Positions 7,609 through 16,561 are shown, counted from the first letter of the stretch. The stretch is DNA of 64,000 nucleotides from Niallia sp052318935 (GCA_052318935.1 JBQRKO010000012.1); one strand, 5' to 3'. The notes: a model not told the origin generated them from the letters alone. Numbers and translations are program-made.

Positions 7609-10011
7609 ATGAAAATGAAAAAATTTATTACTCTATTACTTTTTATATTTTTATTTCCTTTCACGTCGAATGTTTTGGCAGAGGAAATAAAGCTAAACTC
7701 AACTATTTCTACAAAAGAACTATTTGATCCTAGCAAGGAGTATCAATCACAAGAATTGATCATCAAGTTTAAAGCAGGAATAACAGAAAAAGAACGAGTT
7801 CATCTTTTAACAGCAAGCAATCTTACAGAACAGTCTTTTTATAATGGCCTTTCTTTAGTAAAAGTATATTCACAAGAACCGTTAAAAAAAGTAGTGGACA
7901 AGTTATTAACAGATGCAAGGATAGAATTTGCCGAGCCAAACTATGAAATCAAAGCATCTTATTTACCAAAAGATTCTTCCTATCATAAACAATGGTATTT
8001 AAACACAGTGAACAGCGAAAAAGCATGGGATGAAACAAAGGGCTCCTCAAAAATTACGGTTGCTGTCATTGACGGAGGAATGCAAACAGACCATCCCGAA
8101 TTTAAAGGTCGCATCGTCTCTCCATATAATGCTGTAACAAACAATCATTCCATAAATCCTGATATCCATGGGACACATGTAGCAGGAATTATTGCTGCCG
8201 CCAATGATAAAAAAGGAACGATTGGAATTGCCCCAAATGTTCATATTATGCCCATAAATATTTTTACAGGAGATGGAGCGGACGCTTATGATGAATCGGT
8301 AGGTATTATGTATGCAGTCGATCATGGGGCAAACATCATTAATATGAGTTACAACAGTCTGCAGTATTCATATGCAGAAGAACATGCAATCAAATATGCA
8401 GCATCAAAAGGGGTTGTCTTAGTTGCGGCAGCAGGCAATGACGGAAATAATGCACAAAATTATCCAGCTGCATATGACTCAGTTATTGCCGTAACCGCTA
8501 CTGATGACAAAGACCAACTGACAAACTTTTCGAATTACGGGGCATCTGTAGATATTTCTGCACCAGGAAATACGATCTATTCCACTTCACCAACGAATAG
8601 TTATAAAACAATGAGCGGTACGTCTATGGCAGCACCTGTTGTATCCGGTGTAGCTGCACTTGTACTATCAAAAAATCCTTTGTTATCACTAGAAGATGTG
8701 ACAAACATATTAATTACTTCTACAAAAGACCTCGGAGCAGCTGGAAGGGATGAACAGTTCGGATATGGTCGTATTGATGCAGAAAAAGCACTTACTAACA
8801 CCCCTGCTCCCCTTAGTGAATTAATCGTTAGTGGAAAAAAGAAAAACAATGTCTCCATCTCTATATATAAAGGATGCAACGTTTCGCTCACTGTCGAAAA
8901 TGAACAACGGAAAACGATTAAAACCATCACTTCTATTAAAAAATGGAATGGTGGCACACTTTCTGCCACATGGGACGGTACGGATAATCAAAACCATTTG
9001 GTCTCTAATGGAAAATATAAATTTGTTGTAAAAGCTAAAAATGGAAAAGAAGTAATAGCAAAATCAAAAATAATAAACTTTATCAATGAAAGCACACCAA
9101 ATATTAAAATGAAAAGCAGCGCTCCTGTCCACTTTTCACCAGTACAAAAGAAAAAAGGAACGTTCTCTTTCCAATTAACGAAAAACGCAAAAGTAAATGC
9201 GAAAATAATAGACAATAAAGGAAAGTACGTCAAAACAATTTTATCTAAAAAACCATTAACAGCTGGAAACTATTCTTTTTCATGGGACGGCACAAGTTCA
9301 AAGAAAAAGAGAGTAAAAGATGGAAACTATCAATTAGTACTCACTATTGCAGAAAGTAAAAAGAAACCAACTTCCACTAAAATGGTCGTTGATACAAAAG
9401 CACCTGCTGTAAAAGAACAATTATCTTCTTCTACTTTACAAATGAACGGCCAAACAAATATAAACTCTACTCTCGAATTATCAGAAGATGCAAAGGTTAC
9501 TGCTTTTATTCAAACAGATAAAGGTCAGAAAATAAAAAAACTCGTAAATAATATAGCGGTAAAAACAACGAAAACAACATTCAACTGGAATGGAAAAAAT
9601 GATCAACAGGCTTTTGTACAAGAAGGAAACTATAACTATTTTTATGAAATAAAAGATAAAGCAGGCAATATCATAAAGAAGAACAGTGCTGCTTTCTTTG
9701 TACAAGATTGGCAAAAACCGTCCTTAGAAGTGAATAATGTAGTTTATGATAAAACAACTGCGGATGTTTCGATTCCATATACCGCTTCAAAACACGGAGG
9801 TCTACGAGTCGAAATTTTCAAAGAAAACATATCTATCAAAACGCTTGAGATAGAAACAACTGTAGGAAATCAAATTATAACATGGGATGGAAAAGATAAT
9901 AACGGCAACACTTTAGAAGATGGAAATTATGAAATAAGGATGACGTTAACAGACGCCTATCAACAAAGTATATTAAAAACAGCAACTTTAACAGTAGGTG
10001 CAACTCCCTAA
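7609..10011 (+). CDS. Secreted subtilisin-like serine protease with four FlgD-type Ig repeats
   Basis: An 800-residue S8 protease. A signal peptide (1-24, ending VLAEE) is followed by an inhibitor-like propeptide (about 46-115). The catalytic triad is Asp155 (VIDGG), His187 (HGTH) and Ser339 (SGTSMAAP), with oxyanion Asn277 (AAAGNDG). After the catalytic domain (to about 395) come four repeats of about 90 residues, each ending in a W(D/N)G ... GxY pattern like FlgD/FlgL Ig-like domains. These are likely adhesion or cell-wall binding modules. No LPXTG or SLH anchor is seen. ATG follows GAGGAAG. Confidence 0.93.
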   Translation: MKMKKFITLLLFIFLFPFTSNVLAEEIKLNSTISTKELFDPSKEYQSQELIIKFKAGITEKERVHLLTASNLTEQSFYNGLSLVKVYSQEPLKKVVDKLLTDARIEFAEPNYEIKASYLPKDSSYHKQWYLNTVNSEKAWDETKGSSKITVAVIDGGMQTDHPEFKGRIVSPYNAVTNNHSINPDIHGTHVAGIIAAANDKKGTIGIAPNVHIMPINIFTGDGADAYDESVGIMYAVDHGANIINMSYNSLQYSYAEEHAIKYAASKGVVLVAAAGNDGNNAQNYPAAYDSVIAVTATDDKDQLTNFSNYGASVDISAPGNTIYSTSPTNSYKTMSGTSMAAPVVSGVAALVLSKNPLLSLEDVTNILITSTKDLGAAGRDEQFGYGRIDAEKALTNTPAPLSELIVSGKKKNNVSISIYKGCNVSLTVENEQRKTIKTITSIKKWNGGTLSATWDGTDNQNHLVSNGKYKFVVKAKNGKEVIAKSKIINFINESTPNIKMKSSAPVHFSPVQKKKGTFSFQLTKNAKVNAKIIDNKGKYVKTILSKKPLTAGNYSFSWDGTSSKKKRVKDGNYQLVLTIAESKKKPTSTKMVVDTKAPAVKEQLSSSTLQMNGQTNINSTLELSEDAKVTAFIQTDKGQKIKKLVNNIAVKTTKTTFNWNGKNDQQAFVQEGNYNYFYEIKDKAGNIIKKNSAAFFVQDWQKPSLEVNNVVYDKTTADVSIPYTASKHGGLRVEIFKENISIKTLEIETTVGNQIITWDGKDNNGNTLEDGNYEIRMTLTDAYQQSILKTATLTVGATP

Positions 10012-10107
10012 CATTAAAGCCTCCAACGAAAGTCAGTATGCCGCCATTATGACGCAGCAAATGTGGCAGATGCATTAGGCAATAAATATAGGAATGAATA
10101 CGAGCTA
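10012..10107. other. Intergenic stretch with a possible coding relic
   Basis: Between the protease and repeat B1, one + frame reads DAANVADALGNKYRNEYELR without an obvious start or function. It may be a gene relic or chance. Confidence 0.2.
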
Positions 10108-10232
10108 AGAAAAGTGCAGGCGCCTTGTTCAGCCCCGAAGAAAAATGTTCTCTTGACTCAAAAAGTGTTTTTTACTTTTAGAGGCAAGAGGTTATCTTTC
10201 ACAGGGGCTAGGCGCCGGAGCTAGACACTAAA
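10108..10232. repeat. Family B hairpin repeat, copy B1
   Basis: Outer arms GGCGCC...AGCCCC at the left and GGGGCTaGGCGCC at the right pair with each other; an inner pair CTCTTG / CAAGAG encloses a tttttactttt loop. The downstream tail reads GGAGCTAGACACTAAACTAG. The same arrangement recurs at 13.4, 16.8, 27.5 and 31.3 kb with matching changes on both arms. Confidence 0.8.
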
Positions 10233-10267
10233 CTAGTTCAAAATTTTATCTTTCTATCTTTTGAAAA

Positions 10268-10317
10268 AAAGGGAATCCATCGCGTTGATTTTGTCAAAGT
10301 GCTGGATTCCCTTTTTA
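10268..10317. terminator. Rho-independent terminator
   Basis: Arms AAAGGGAATCCA and TGGATTCCCTTT, followed by TTT, enclose a loop of about 23 nt. It lies downstream of the protease gene and upstream of the XRE gene. Confidence 0.75.
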
Positions 10318-10479
10318 ATCTTACTACTGTTCAGCGTTTCTTGAATCTATATTACTATTTATTAGATTTCCAATGCAAAAAAATTGCAAAAATTGACTAT
10401 TTGTTAACAAATTCAGTCCTTTCGTACCTTTCCCCTCTACCATTTTTACTAGATAATGGATAAAAAAAGGAGGAAAAAA

Positions 10480-10788
10480 GTGCTAAAAAAGGATGCTTAT
10501 TTAAACTGTCTTGGTAGGTATCTTCGCGGAAAACGAATGGAAATGAATTTGACCATTACACAATTAGGAGAAATAACTGATCTTGATTTCAACCATTTAG
10601 GTAAAATCGAAAGGGGGGTTAAGTATCCAAATGGATATACTTTATTAATATTATGTGAAGCACTTAACATTGAATCATTTTCAGAGCTTCAGGCAGAATT
10701 ACATAATATTCAAGCACAAAAAGCAATTAATTCAACTACTAATATGTGTTTAAAAAGGACCCAAACTAGAAGACAACGAAAAGATTAA
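10480..10788 (+). CDS. XRE-family HTH regulator
   Basis: A 102-residue protein with a Cro/CI-type helix-turn-helix at about residues 10-65 (ITQLGEITDLDFNHLGKIERG is the helix 2-3 region, and YTLLILCEALNIE the last helices). The C-terminal tail is basic. GTG 10480 is chosen because AGGAGG lies 6 nt upstream; an in-frame ATG at 10456 has no such site. It is followed after about 77 nt by the comK-like gene on the same strand. A role in controlling competence is only suggested by location. Confidence 0.8.
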   Translation: MLKKDAYLNCLGRYLRGKRMEMNLTITQLGEITDLDFNHLGKIERGVKYPNGYTLLILCEALNIESFSELQAELHNIQAQKAINSTTNMCLKRTQTRRQRKD

Positions 10789-10865
10789 AAGGTTTCATTT
10801 AGTTACTTTTTAAACATCCTCTACTAAGTTTTAACTAGACTACTTAATATAGGAGGAGTAAAGAA

Positions 10866-11339
10866 TTGACATTAATTATACGAGATTATGATATCGATGA
10901 AAAGACATTGGCGCTTATTCCTGTAAAACATATTCATTATCATACCATTGTATTAACAAGCAACCAAAATTTATATGTTAAAAAAACACCATTCGAGCTT
11001 ATTAAAAAAGCCGCTTTAAACGGAGGATCCGACTATAGAGGCCGACGAACTTCGATGATTTATTTAACTGGTATAAAACAAAAAAATCCGATTCCAATTA
11101 GTGAATCTAAAAACATCTTTGCCTTTCCTACTCAATCTCCGAAACAATTAAATTGTTATTGGATATTCTTTCACCATGTTGACAGTATTAAACCAATTGA
11201 ATCTGCCTCCTCAGAACGCCATTCTATTATTTTATTTAAAAATAAACAAAAACTACATATTAAAGAATCTGTTTATTTATTAGAAAAACAAATGTACCGA
11301 ACATGGTTATGCAAAAAAGCGCTTCAGAAGAGCTATTGA
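10866..11339 (+). CDS. comK: ComK-like competence transcription factor
   Basis: A 157-residue protein matching the ComK family: a GSDYRGRR segment like the GSSYAGRK of B. subtilis ComK, then NIFAFPTQSP (QIFLFPTLSS) and a QMYRTWL segment (QVYRTAWL). ComK activates late competence genes by binding paired A4-N5-T4 boxes. The protein is shorter than the 192-residue B. subtilis ComK because it lacks the C-terminal extension, as in many other Bacillus ComK proteins. TTG 10866 follows GGAGGAG with good spacing. Whether it is the main ComK or a second paralogue cannot be told here. Confidence 0.8.
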   Translation: MTLIIRDYDIDEKTLALIPVKHIHYHTIVLTSNQNLYVKKTPFELIKKAALNGGSDYRGRRTSMIYLTGIKQKNPIPISESKNIFAFPTQSPKQLNCYWIFFHHVDSIKPIESASSERHSIILFKNKQKLHIKESVYLLEKQMYRTWLCKKALQKSY

Positions 11340-11389
11340 CCTAGCCTTAGTAATATAGGTGTGTCTCTATTGAAAAAAATGACTTTAAC

Positions 11390-11520
11390 AAAGCAGGAGC
11401 TGTCCCAAAGTAAATACCTTGAAAATTGAAAATCAAGAATGTTGATATATCAGTATTTTTAAACATAAATAGGGGCATCCCATAGCCGAAAAATCGACTT
11501 ATTGGACAGCCCCTGCTTTT
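11390..11520. repeat. Family C inverted repeat at a terminator, copy C1
   Basis: Ends AAAGCAGgAGCTGTCC and GGACAGCCCCTGCTTT are inverted repeats around a conserved middle (TTGAAAATTGAAAATCAAG, then ATAGCCGAAAAATCGACT). The second copy at 29.2 kb has the same middle but a different, still complementary, outer stem. It lies between the convergent comK-like and SEC-C genes and probably terminates both. Confidence 0.75.
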
Positions 11521-12735
11521 CTATAATTTATCATGACGTTTTGATGTAAAGGATTGGAATGAAATAATCTTGTTGCTGTTATCGTAAAAAAGATCATCTA
11601 CATCGAGTTTCTCTGTTTCTAACGCATCCTCGTCTTCCCATACACCTTCTGTATAAAAAGGATAGAGATTTTCTGGATACGCTTCTTTGCTGGTTGCAAA
11701 GGTTGTATGCATATTTTCCAATTCTTCAACAAGTACATGTTCTATTGCTGTTACCTTTGAGGAAATACTGCTTTTGGAAACACCAAATTTTAACGCCAAC
11801 TCTTTTTGAGTAAGGATATCAGCATACGGGAGATTTTGACTACTCAAATAAACCAGGGCAGCCACGTAAATCATTGGCTTTTTTATGTTTGGATTTTTCC
11901 GCTGACAATATTGATACCATAAATGTACCACTATATCGATCATTCCTTCATCCGCATCCAATTCCATCATAAAATCAACAAAAAGTAATGCCACTTTTCT
12001 TTGCTTAGCGTTCTTCCAATCCAACCGCTCAAACGATACATCGGATGAACCAAAGAAAAAAAGTGCAAGTACTTCTGGATAATTCTTACTTACAAAAGTA
12101 GTCTTCTCTGTCTCTTCGCTATTTTCATATAAGTCTAGAACAGCTTCTACTATTCCATCACTGATATTTGCCGGCATTTCAACATATGTCGTAAAAAACA
12201 ATGCTGTTTCTCCTGCTGGGAGAATAGTTCCTAAGACAATTCCTCCAAGCTGAATAGTTGCTTCCTCATCAAACAATTTTATTTGATAGATTTGCTTTGT
12301 AAAAATATCCTGTACGGTTACATAGTCATCTTGATAGCTTTGAATAATACAAATGGCAGATTGTGCTTGCTTCCATCCTTGCAGCAAAGACTTTATTCGT
12401 TTGCCTTTAATCGAATCACTAAAGCTTTCAATATATTCGACCATAATTGTTTTGCCTTGTAATTCCACACAAGAAATAAGCCATGTGGTGGTAAAAAAGT
12501 GAAGTAAATCCTTAATTTCTGGTGTTACGGTCAGATGCTTGTAACATTTCTCTAAGTAATCGTCTATCTCAGATGCATATTGGTTAATTGCATATTCAAA
12601 AATATCGATCTGAATATTATTCAGTTCATTTTCAATCTTATGATTTAATGAAAGAATATGTTTTTTTCCACAGCAGTTTATCCATTTTTTTTCACTGCCA
12701 CAACTGCATAAACCATCTTGTACTTTTCCGACCAT
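11521..12735 (-). CDS. SEC-C motif protein with C-terminal HTH-like segment
   Basis: About 404 residues. The N-terminus carries CSCGSEKKWINCC, a SEC-C type zinc-binding motif (CxCGSxKKxxxCC) like that at the end of SecA. Near residues 310-340 the segment TQKELALKFGVSKSSISSKV looks like a helix-turn-helix. The middle is helical without a recognised domain. ATG 12735 is preferred because GGGGGG lies 6 nt upstream; GTG at 12738 or 12753 would add a few residues. Function unknown; a zinc-bound adaptor or regulator is possible. Confidence 0.75.
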   Translation of the reverse strand: MVGKVQDGLCSCGSEKKWINCCGKKHILSLNHKIENELNNIQIDIFEYAINQYASEIDDYLEKCYKHLTVTPEIKDLLHFFTTTWLISCVELQGKTIMVEYIESFSDSIKGKRIKSLLQGWKQAQSAICIIQSYQDDYVTVQDIFTKQIYQIKLFDEEATIQLGGIVLGTILPAGETALFFTTYVEMPANISDGIVEAVLDLYENSEETEKTTFVSKNYPEVLALFFFGSSDVSFERLDWKNAKQRKVALLFVDFMMELDADEGMIDIVVHLWYQYCQRKNPNIKKPMIYVAALVYLSSQNLPYADILTQKELALKFGVSKSSISSKVTAIEHVLVEELENMHTTFATSKEAYPENLYPFYTEGVWEDEDALETEKLDVDDLFYDNSNKIISFQSFTSKRHDKL

Positions 12736-12987
12736 CACTTTCCCCCCAATCACAGCTTCTTCTTTCCGCTACATTCTCCATTGGTGCCATACTGCTTTTT
12801 ATTGCTTATTTACTTTCCTTATTATAACATGTATACCCTTCAGTTGGATGCAACGCTAATATTTATAGTGACACAAAATGGAACCATGATCCTCTCAAAA
12901 GATATCATAAAGAAAGGTGTTCCTTTTTATCTTTTCTCTAATTTTGTTAAAATATAACGTAACAAATATAGAAGGGAGTTTTCAACA

Positions 12988-13392
12988 ATGGAAAAGTCTC
13001 CAAAACAATTAGAAGAAGACATAGAAGTTGCAGGCAAACATTATTCAGAAGATAAATTTTGGGAGAAATTAAAAAAATTCGGAAAAAAAGCTGGTTCTTC
13101 CGTTGTTTATGCCGTTTTACTTTTATACTACACCTTAAAAAAGCCGGAAGTTCCTGCTAAAACAAAAGCAACCATTATCGGAGCTTTAGGATATTTTATC
13201 CTCCCATTTGATTTAATCCCAGACTTCGCTGTTGGGATTGGCTATACAGATGATTTAGGTGCATTAGGCTTCGCTTTACTGCAAGTTGCCATGTATATAG
13301 ATGACGACATAAAAAACAAAGCAAAAGCTAAATTAAGTGATTGGTTTGGCAGCCATACAGATACTGCTGCTATTGATGAGAAAATTAAGTAA
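12988..13392 (+). CDS. YkvA-family DUF1232 membrane protein
   Basis: A 134-residue protein with the DUF1232 core (about 55-100): KTKATIIGALGYFILPFDLI followed by PD and a glycine-rich hydrophobic segment. The LPFDLIPD motif is the family hallmark. The ATG follows AGAAGGGAG. Function of the family is not established. The 250 bases upstream are AT-rich and show no other gene. Confidence 0.85.
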   Translation: MEKSPKQLEEDIEVAGKHYSEDKFWEKLKKFGKKAGSSVVYAVLLLYYTLKKPEVPAKTKATIIGALGYFILPFDLIPDFAVGIGYTDDLGALGFALLQVAMYIDDDIKNKAKAKLSDWFGSHTDTAAIDEKIK

Positions 13393-13420
13393 ACTTCCTT
13401 CAGTGATAGGTAAAAAACAA

Positions 13421-13865
13421 ATGCTCAAGCGCCTTGAACAGCTCTGAAGAAAATATTTTCATGACTCAAAAAGTATTTTTTACTTTTGGCTGTTTACGTA
13501 AAGATTGTTGCTTTTAAACGCGCAGCCTGAATACACTTCGCTTTCCGTAGGCGAGCGTCGAGCCTCCTCGTCGCATACGCTCCTGTGGGGTCTCGTCTTT
13601 CTCGCATTCCCACAGGAGTCTACGTGTATTCAGTCTGCTGAGTACTTTTTCTCCCATTTTTTTACGTAAATAACAACAAACTTTGAGAAAACAGCCTTTC
13701 TTTTAGAGGTATGGGGTTATTTTTCACAAGAGCTAGGCGCTGGCCGATTAAAGGCTCCACGTCCTGTGGTAACATCGGCACTAGTACGTCATGTACGTCG
13801 AAGCTGGATGCGGACTCAACTGCTAAGTTAGCCACAACTCCGTTTCGTTTATAATTTCCTGGTGT
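13421..13865. repeat. Family B repeat copy B2, split by an inserted family A element
   Basis: The left half (caagcgccttgaacagctct, then ctcaaaaagtattttttactttt) ends at 13487 and the right half resumes at 13697 (tcttttagaggtatgggg, then caagagctaggcgctgg). The 209 bp between are a complete family A element. The tail has an extra hairpin with arms GCCGAT / ATCGGC and a GTAC / GTAC pair before AGCTGGATGCGGAC. Confidence 0.8.
13488..13696. mobile_element. Family A MITE-like element, copy A3
   Basis: 209 bp, starting GGCTGTTTaCG and ending GAGAAAACAGCC. The flanks TTACTTTT (13480-13487) and TTTCTTTT (13697-13704) match at 7 of 8 positions, as expected of an 8-bp target duplication. The target is the loop region of a family B repeat. 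Confidence 0.85.
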
Positions 13866-13870
13866 ACAAT

Positions 13871-13907
13871 GAAAAAAGCTAGGGAACAATATCTCCTAGC
13901 TTTTCTA
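13871..13907 (-). terminator. Terminator of the kds operon
   Basis: On the minus strand AAAAGCTAGGAG pairs with TCCCTAGCTTTT, followed by more T. It lies immediately after the kdsC stop codon. Confidence 0.8.
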
Positions 13908-13909
13908 CG

Positions 13910-14434
13910 TTATTGAGTAACTTCTGATTTTCTTTGTAAAAACAACTGCAGTAAATCTTCCTCACTATACTGCTGTTTTAGAAGGAAATCGATCATTTCC
14001 CGAACTGCTCCATTTCCGCCACTCGCTTTTGTTACTAGCTTTGCCTGTTTTTTGACAAAATCAATGGCATTTTGTGGGGCACACGGAAATCCTACCGTTT
14101 TTAAAATAGGAATATCGTTGAGATCATCTCCAATATAACAAACTTCCTCTAAATCTATTCCTATTTGATCGATTATTTCATATAATATGGTTAATTTATC
14201 CATAATCCCTTCATATACAAAATCAATCTTTAGCTCCTCTGCTCTTTTCAAGACAGCTTTTGATTTTCTTCCAGTAATAATCGCCGTTTTTATTCCTGCT
14301 TGGTGGGCTAAACTAATGCCCATGCCGTCTTGTGTGTGAAATGCTTTATATTCGGTGCCATCTGAACCGATAAACAACCGGCCATCTGTTAATACACCGT
14401 CTACATCAAATACAATCAGTTTAATCTTAAACAT
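13910..14434 (-). CDS. kdsC: 3-deoxy-D-manno-octulosonate 8-phosphate phosphatase (HAD family)
   Basis: A 174-residue HAD phosphatase. DVDGVLTDG at residues 9-17 is the KdsC version of the DxDx(T/V) motif, AIITGR the second motif, and YIGDDLNDIP the metal-binding third/fourth motif. There is no cap domain, as expected for KdsC, which acts as a tetramer. It removes the phosphate from KDO-8-P. Last gene of kdsA-kdsD-kdsC, 9 nt after kdsD. A related ManNAc/Neu 9-P phosphatase is less likely given the two neighbours. Confidence 0.88.
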   Translation of the reverse strand: MFKIKLIVFDVDGVLTDGRLFIGSDGTEYKAFHTQDGMGISLAHQAGIKTAIITGRKSKAVLKRAEELKIDFVYEGIMDKLTILYEIIDQIGIDLEEVCYIGDDLNDIPILKTVGFPCAPQNAIDFVKKQAKLVTKASGGNGAVREMIDFLLKQQYSEEDLLQLFLQRKSEVTQ

Positions 14435-14443
14435 AAGTAACCT

Positions 14444-15427
14444 CTACAATCCTAAATTCATTAAATCATGCAAATGCAGCATGCCTACTGGTGAATTATT
14501 TTCATTGACAATCGGCAGTACGGTTATTTTTTTACTTTCCATTAACTGCAACGCCTCTACCGCTAATGTTCCTTCCTCTACTGCGATAGGAACATCTGGG
14601 GCAAGACTTTCCACCGTTTCATTTAAAGCATCCATCGAAAGTGAGAAGGCACGTCGGATATCTCCATCCGATAAGACACCGACTAAGTGATCTGCCTCAT
14701 CAACAATGCTGGCAGCTCCTAATCCTTGATCCGTCATTACAAATAAGGCATCCTTCACTTTGTCTCCTTGCCGCACACTTGGATTTTTCCGTGTATCCGC
14801 TACAACATCATCCACTTTTAACAGAAGTTTTCTTCCTAATGATCCACTTGGATGGAATAAAGCAAAATCTTCTGGGCGAAACTTTCTCGCTTCTAAGAGT
14901 GCAATGGCCAGAGCATCACCTAATGCTAACGTTACAGTAGTACTTGTTGTCGGCGCTAATCCTAAAGGACATGCTTCCTCAAATTCCCCAAGACATAATA
15001 CAATATCGGCTTTTATGGCTAATGTAGAAAAGTTGTTTTTGGAAATCGCAATTAATTTTGCGCCAATTGTTTGAATGGACGGAAGCAAACTTAATACTTC
15101 TTCACTTTCTCCACTATTAGAAATAGCAAGAACAACATCATCAGCCGTTATCATTCCAAGATCCCCATGGAGTCCTTCAGATGGATGCAAAAAACAAGAA
15201 GGTGTACCTGTACTAGATAAAGTGGATTTAATTTTCCTTGCAATAATACCTGATTTTCCAATACCAGTAACTACTACTTTTCCTTTACACGATAATATTA
15301 ACTCAATCGCTTCTTCTATGGAAGAATCAAGAACATGACGTAAATCTAAAATGGCTTGCGCTTCTTTTTCTAAAACCGTGGCAAATGTATCTGTATAATC
15401 GAGTCTAGTCAAATTGGCATCTTGCAT
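14444..15427 (-). CDS. kdsD: Arabinose-5-phosphate isomerase (SIS plus two CBS domains)
   Basis: About 327 residues. An N-terminal SIS domain (about 40-180) contains VVTGIGKSGIIARKI and LHPSEGLHGDLGMI, both typical of KdsD/KpsF. Two CBS domains follow (about 205-260 and 275-325). The enzyme interconverts ribulose-5-P and arabinose-5-P, the first step to KDO. ATG 15427 has AGGAGTG at proper spacing; GTG 15436 is too close to it. It lies between kdsA and kdsC in one leftward operon. Confidence 0.9.
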   Translation of the reverse strand: MQDANLTRLDYTDTFATVLEKEAQAILDLRHVLDSSIEEAIELILSCKGKVVVTGIGKSGIIARKIKSTLSSTGTPSCFLHPSEGLHGDLGMITADDVVLAISNSGESEEVLSLLPSIQTIGAKLIAISKNNFSTLAIKADIVLCLGEFEEACPLGLAPTTSTTVTLALGDALAIALLEARKFRPEDFALFHPSGSLGRKLLLKVDDVVADTRKNPSVRQGDKVKDALFVMTDQGLGAASIVDEADHLVGVLSDGDIRRAFSLSMDALNETVESLAPDVPIAVEEGTLAVEALQLMESKKITVLPIVNENNSPVGMLHLHDLMNLGL

Positions 15428-15444
15428 TCGATTCACTCCTATTG

Positions 15445-16272
15445 TTACAGATTTTTTATTAACCGGTCAATCTCTTGAATTGGCTTTAATACTTCTTCTA
15501 GCTTCTCTAGCTTTACCATATTCGGTCCATCTGACAACGCTTCATCTGGATTTGGATGCACTTCCATAAATATCGCTGAAATACCAACAGCAGCAGCTGC
15601 ACGAGACAAATATGGAACGAATTCACGCTTCCCGCCTGTTGTTGTGCCATTTCCTCCAGGTATTTGCACACTATGTGTCGCATCAAAGACAATCGGTGTA
15701 CCTAACTCATTCATTGAGATAAGCGATCTCATGTCCACAACTAAATTATTGTACCCAAAAGTGGAACCACGCTCTGTTAATAAAATTTGCTCATTTCCCG
15801 ATTCCTTCAGCTTCGTCACGACATTTTTCATATCCCACGGTGCTAAAAACTGTCCCTTTTTTACATTCACAATTTTCCCTGTTGCTGCTGCTGCAACTAA
15901 TAAATCCGTTTGTCTGCATAAAAATGCTGGAATTTGCAGAATATCCAGTACTTCTGCTGCTTTTGCAGCCTGATTCGGTTCATGAATATCTGACGTAACT
16001 GACACTTCAAATTTTTCTTTTACCTTTGCCAATATTTCCAACCCTTCGTCAAGTCCTGGTCCTCTAAATGAATGGATAGAGGATCGATTTGCTTTGTCAT
16101 AAGAAGCTTTAAAAATGAAAGGAATTCCTAGCCTAGAAGTAATTTCTTTTAATTGCCCAGCCGTTTCCATAATTAATGCCTCATCTTCAATGACACATGG
16201 GCCCGCTATTAATACAAAAGGGTAGTTTCCTCCAAAAGCAATTGAATCGTTTAGTGTTATTATATTGGTGAT
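15445..16272 (-). CDS. kdsA: 3-deoxy-8-phosphooctulonate synthase (KDO-8-P synthase), unusual start
   Basis: The frame encodes about 275 residues with LIAGPCVIED near the N-terminus, FKASYDKANRSS, PAFLCRQTDL, and HSVQ/EVHPNPDEALSDGPN, all hallmarks of KdsA. It condenses PEP with arabinose-5-P. The clear AAAGGAGG site is at about 16282-16289, but no ATG, GTG, TTG or CTG lies in frame until Met at 16170, which would delete the catalytic AGPC segment. The 16272 start given here would be ATC. The ATG at 16279 is out of frame by one base; removal of the following T would restore it. Confidence 0.82.
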   Translation of the reverse strand: MTNIITLNDSIAFGGNYPFVLIAGPCVIEDEALIMETAGQLKEITSRLGIPFIFKASYDKANRSSIHSFRGPGLDEGLEILAKVKEKFEVSVTSDIHEPNQAAKAAEVLDILQIPAFLCRQTDLLVAAAATGKIVNVKKGQFLAPWDMKNVVTKLKESGNEQILLTERGSTFGYNNLVVDMRSLISMNELGTPIVFDATHSVQIPGGNGTTTGGKREFVPYLSRAAAAVGISAIFMEVHPNPDEALSDGPNMVKLEKLEEVLKPIQEIDRLIKNL

Positions 16273-16561
16273 AACACATACCTCCTTTAAATTTTTGTCG
16301 AGAGATTGAGAATAATTTACTTTGCAAACATAGTTTAAGTGGATAATTTGAAGGGTCAGTTCCAGTGGGAAAATTCGGATAATTCAGTTTTATTTGCCGT
16401 GTAGTTTACATAATACAATAGATTAGAAAATAAATAAAGCAATACGCTAAATTTTCTAATATTTCTTTTTTTGTAATAGCATTCAATTGATGACCGATTT
16501 TACTCGATTGGGAGAAGTGAACATAAAGTAAAATATCTAAGTTTTTGACAAACACCATACT

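Noticed and set aside
13910..16272. Evidence that the DNA is Gram-negative (LPS pathway)
   Set aside because: Ger, ComK, Zur boxes, xpt riboswitch and ribosome binding sites in the flanks are clearly Bacillaceae, and base composition is continuous.
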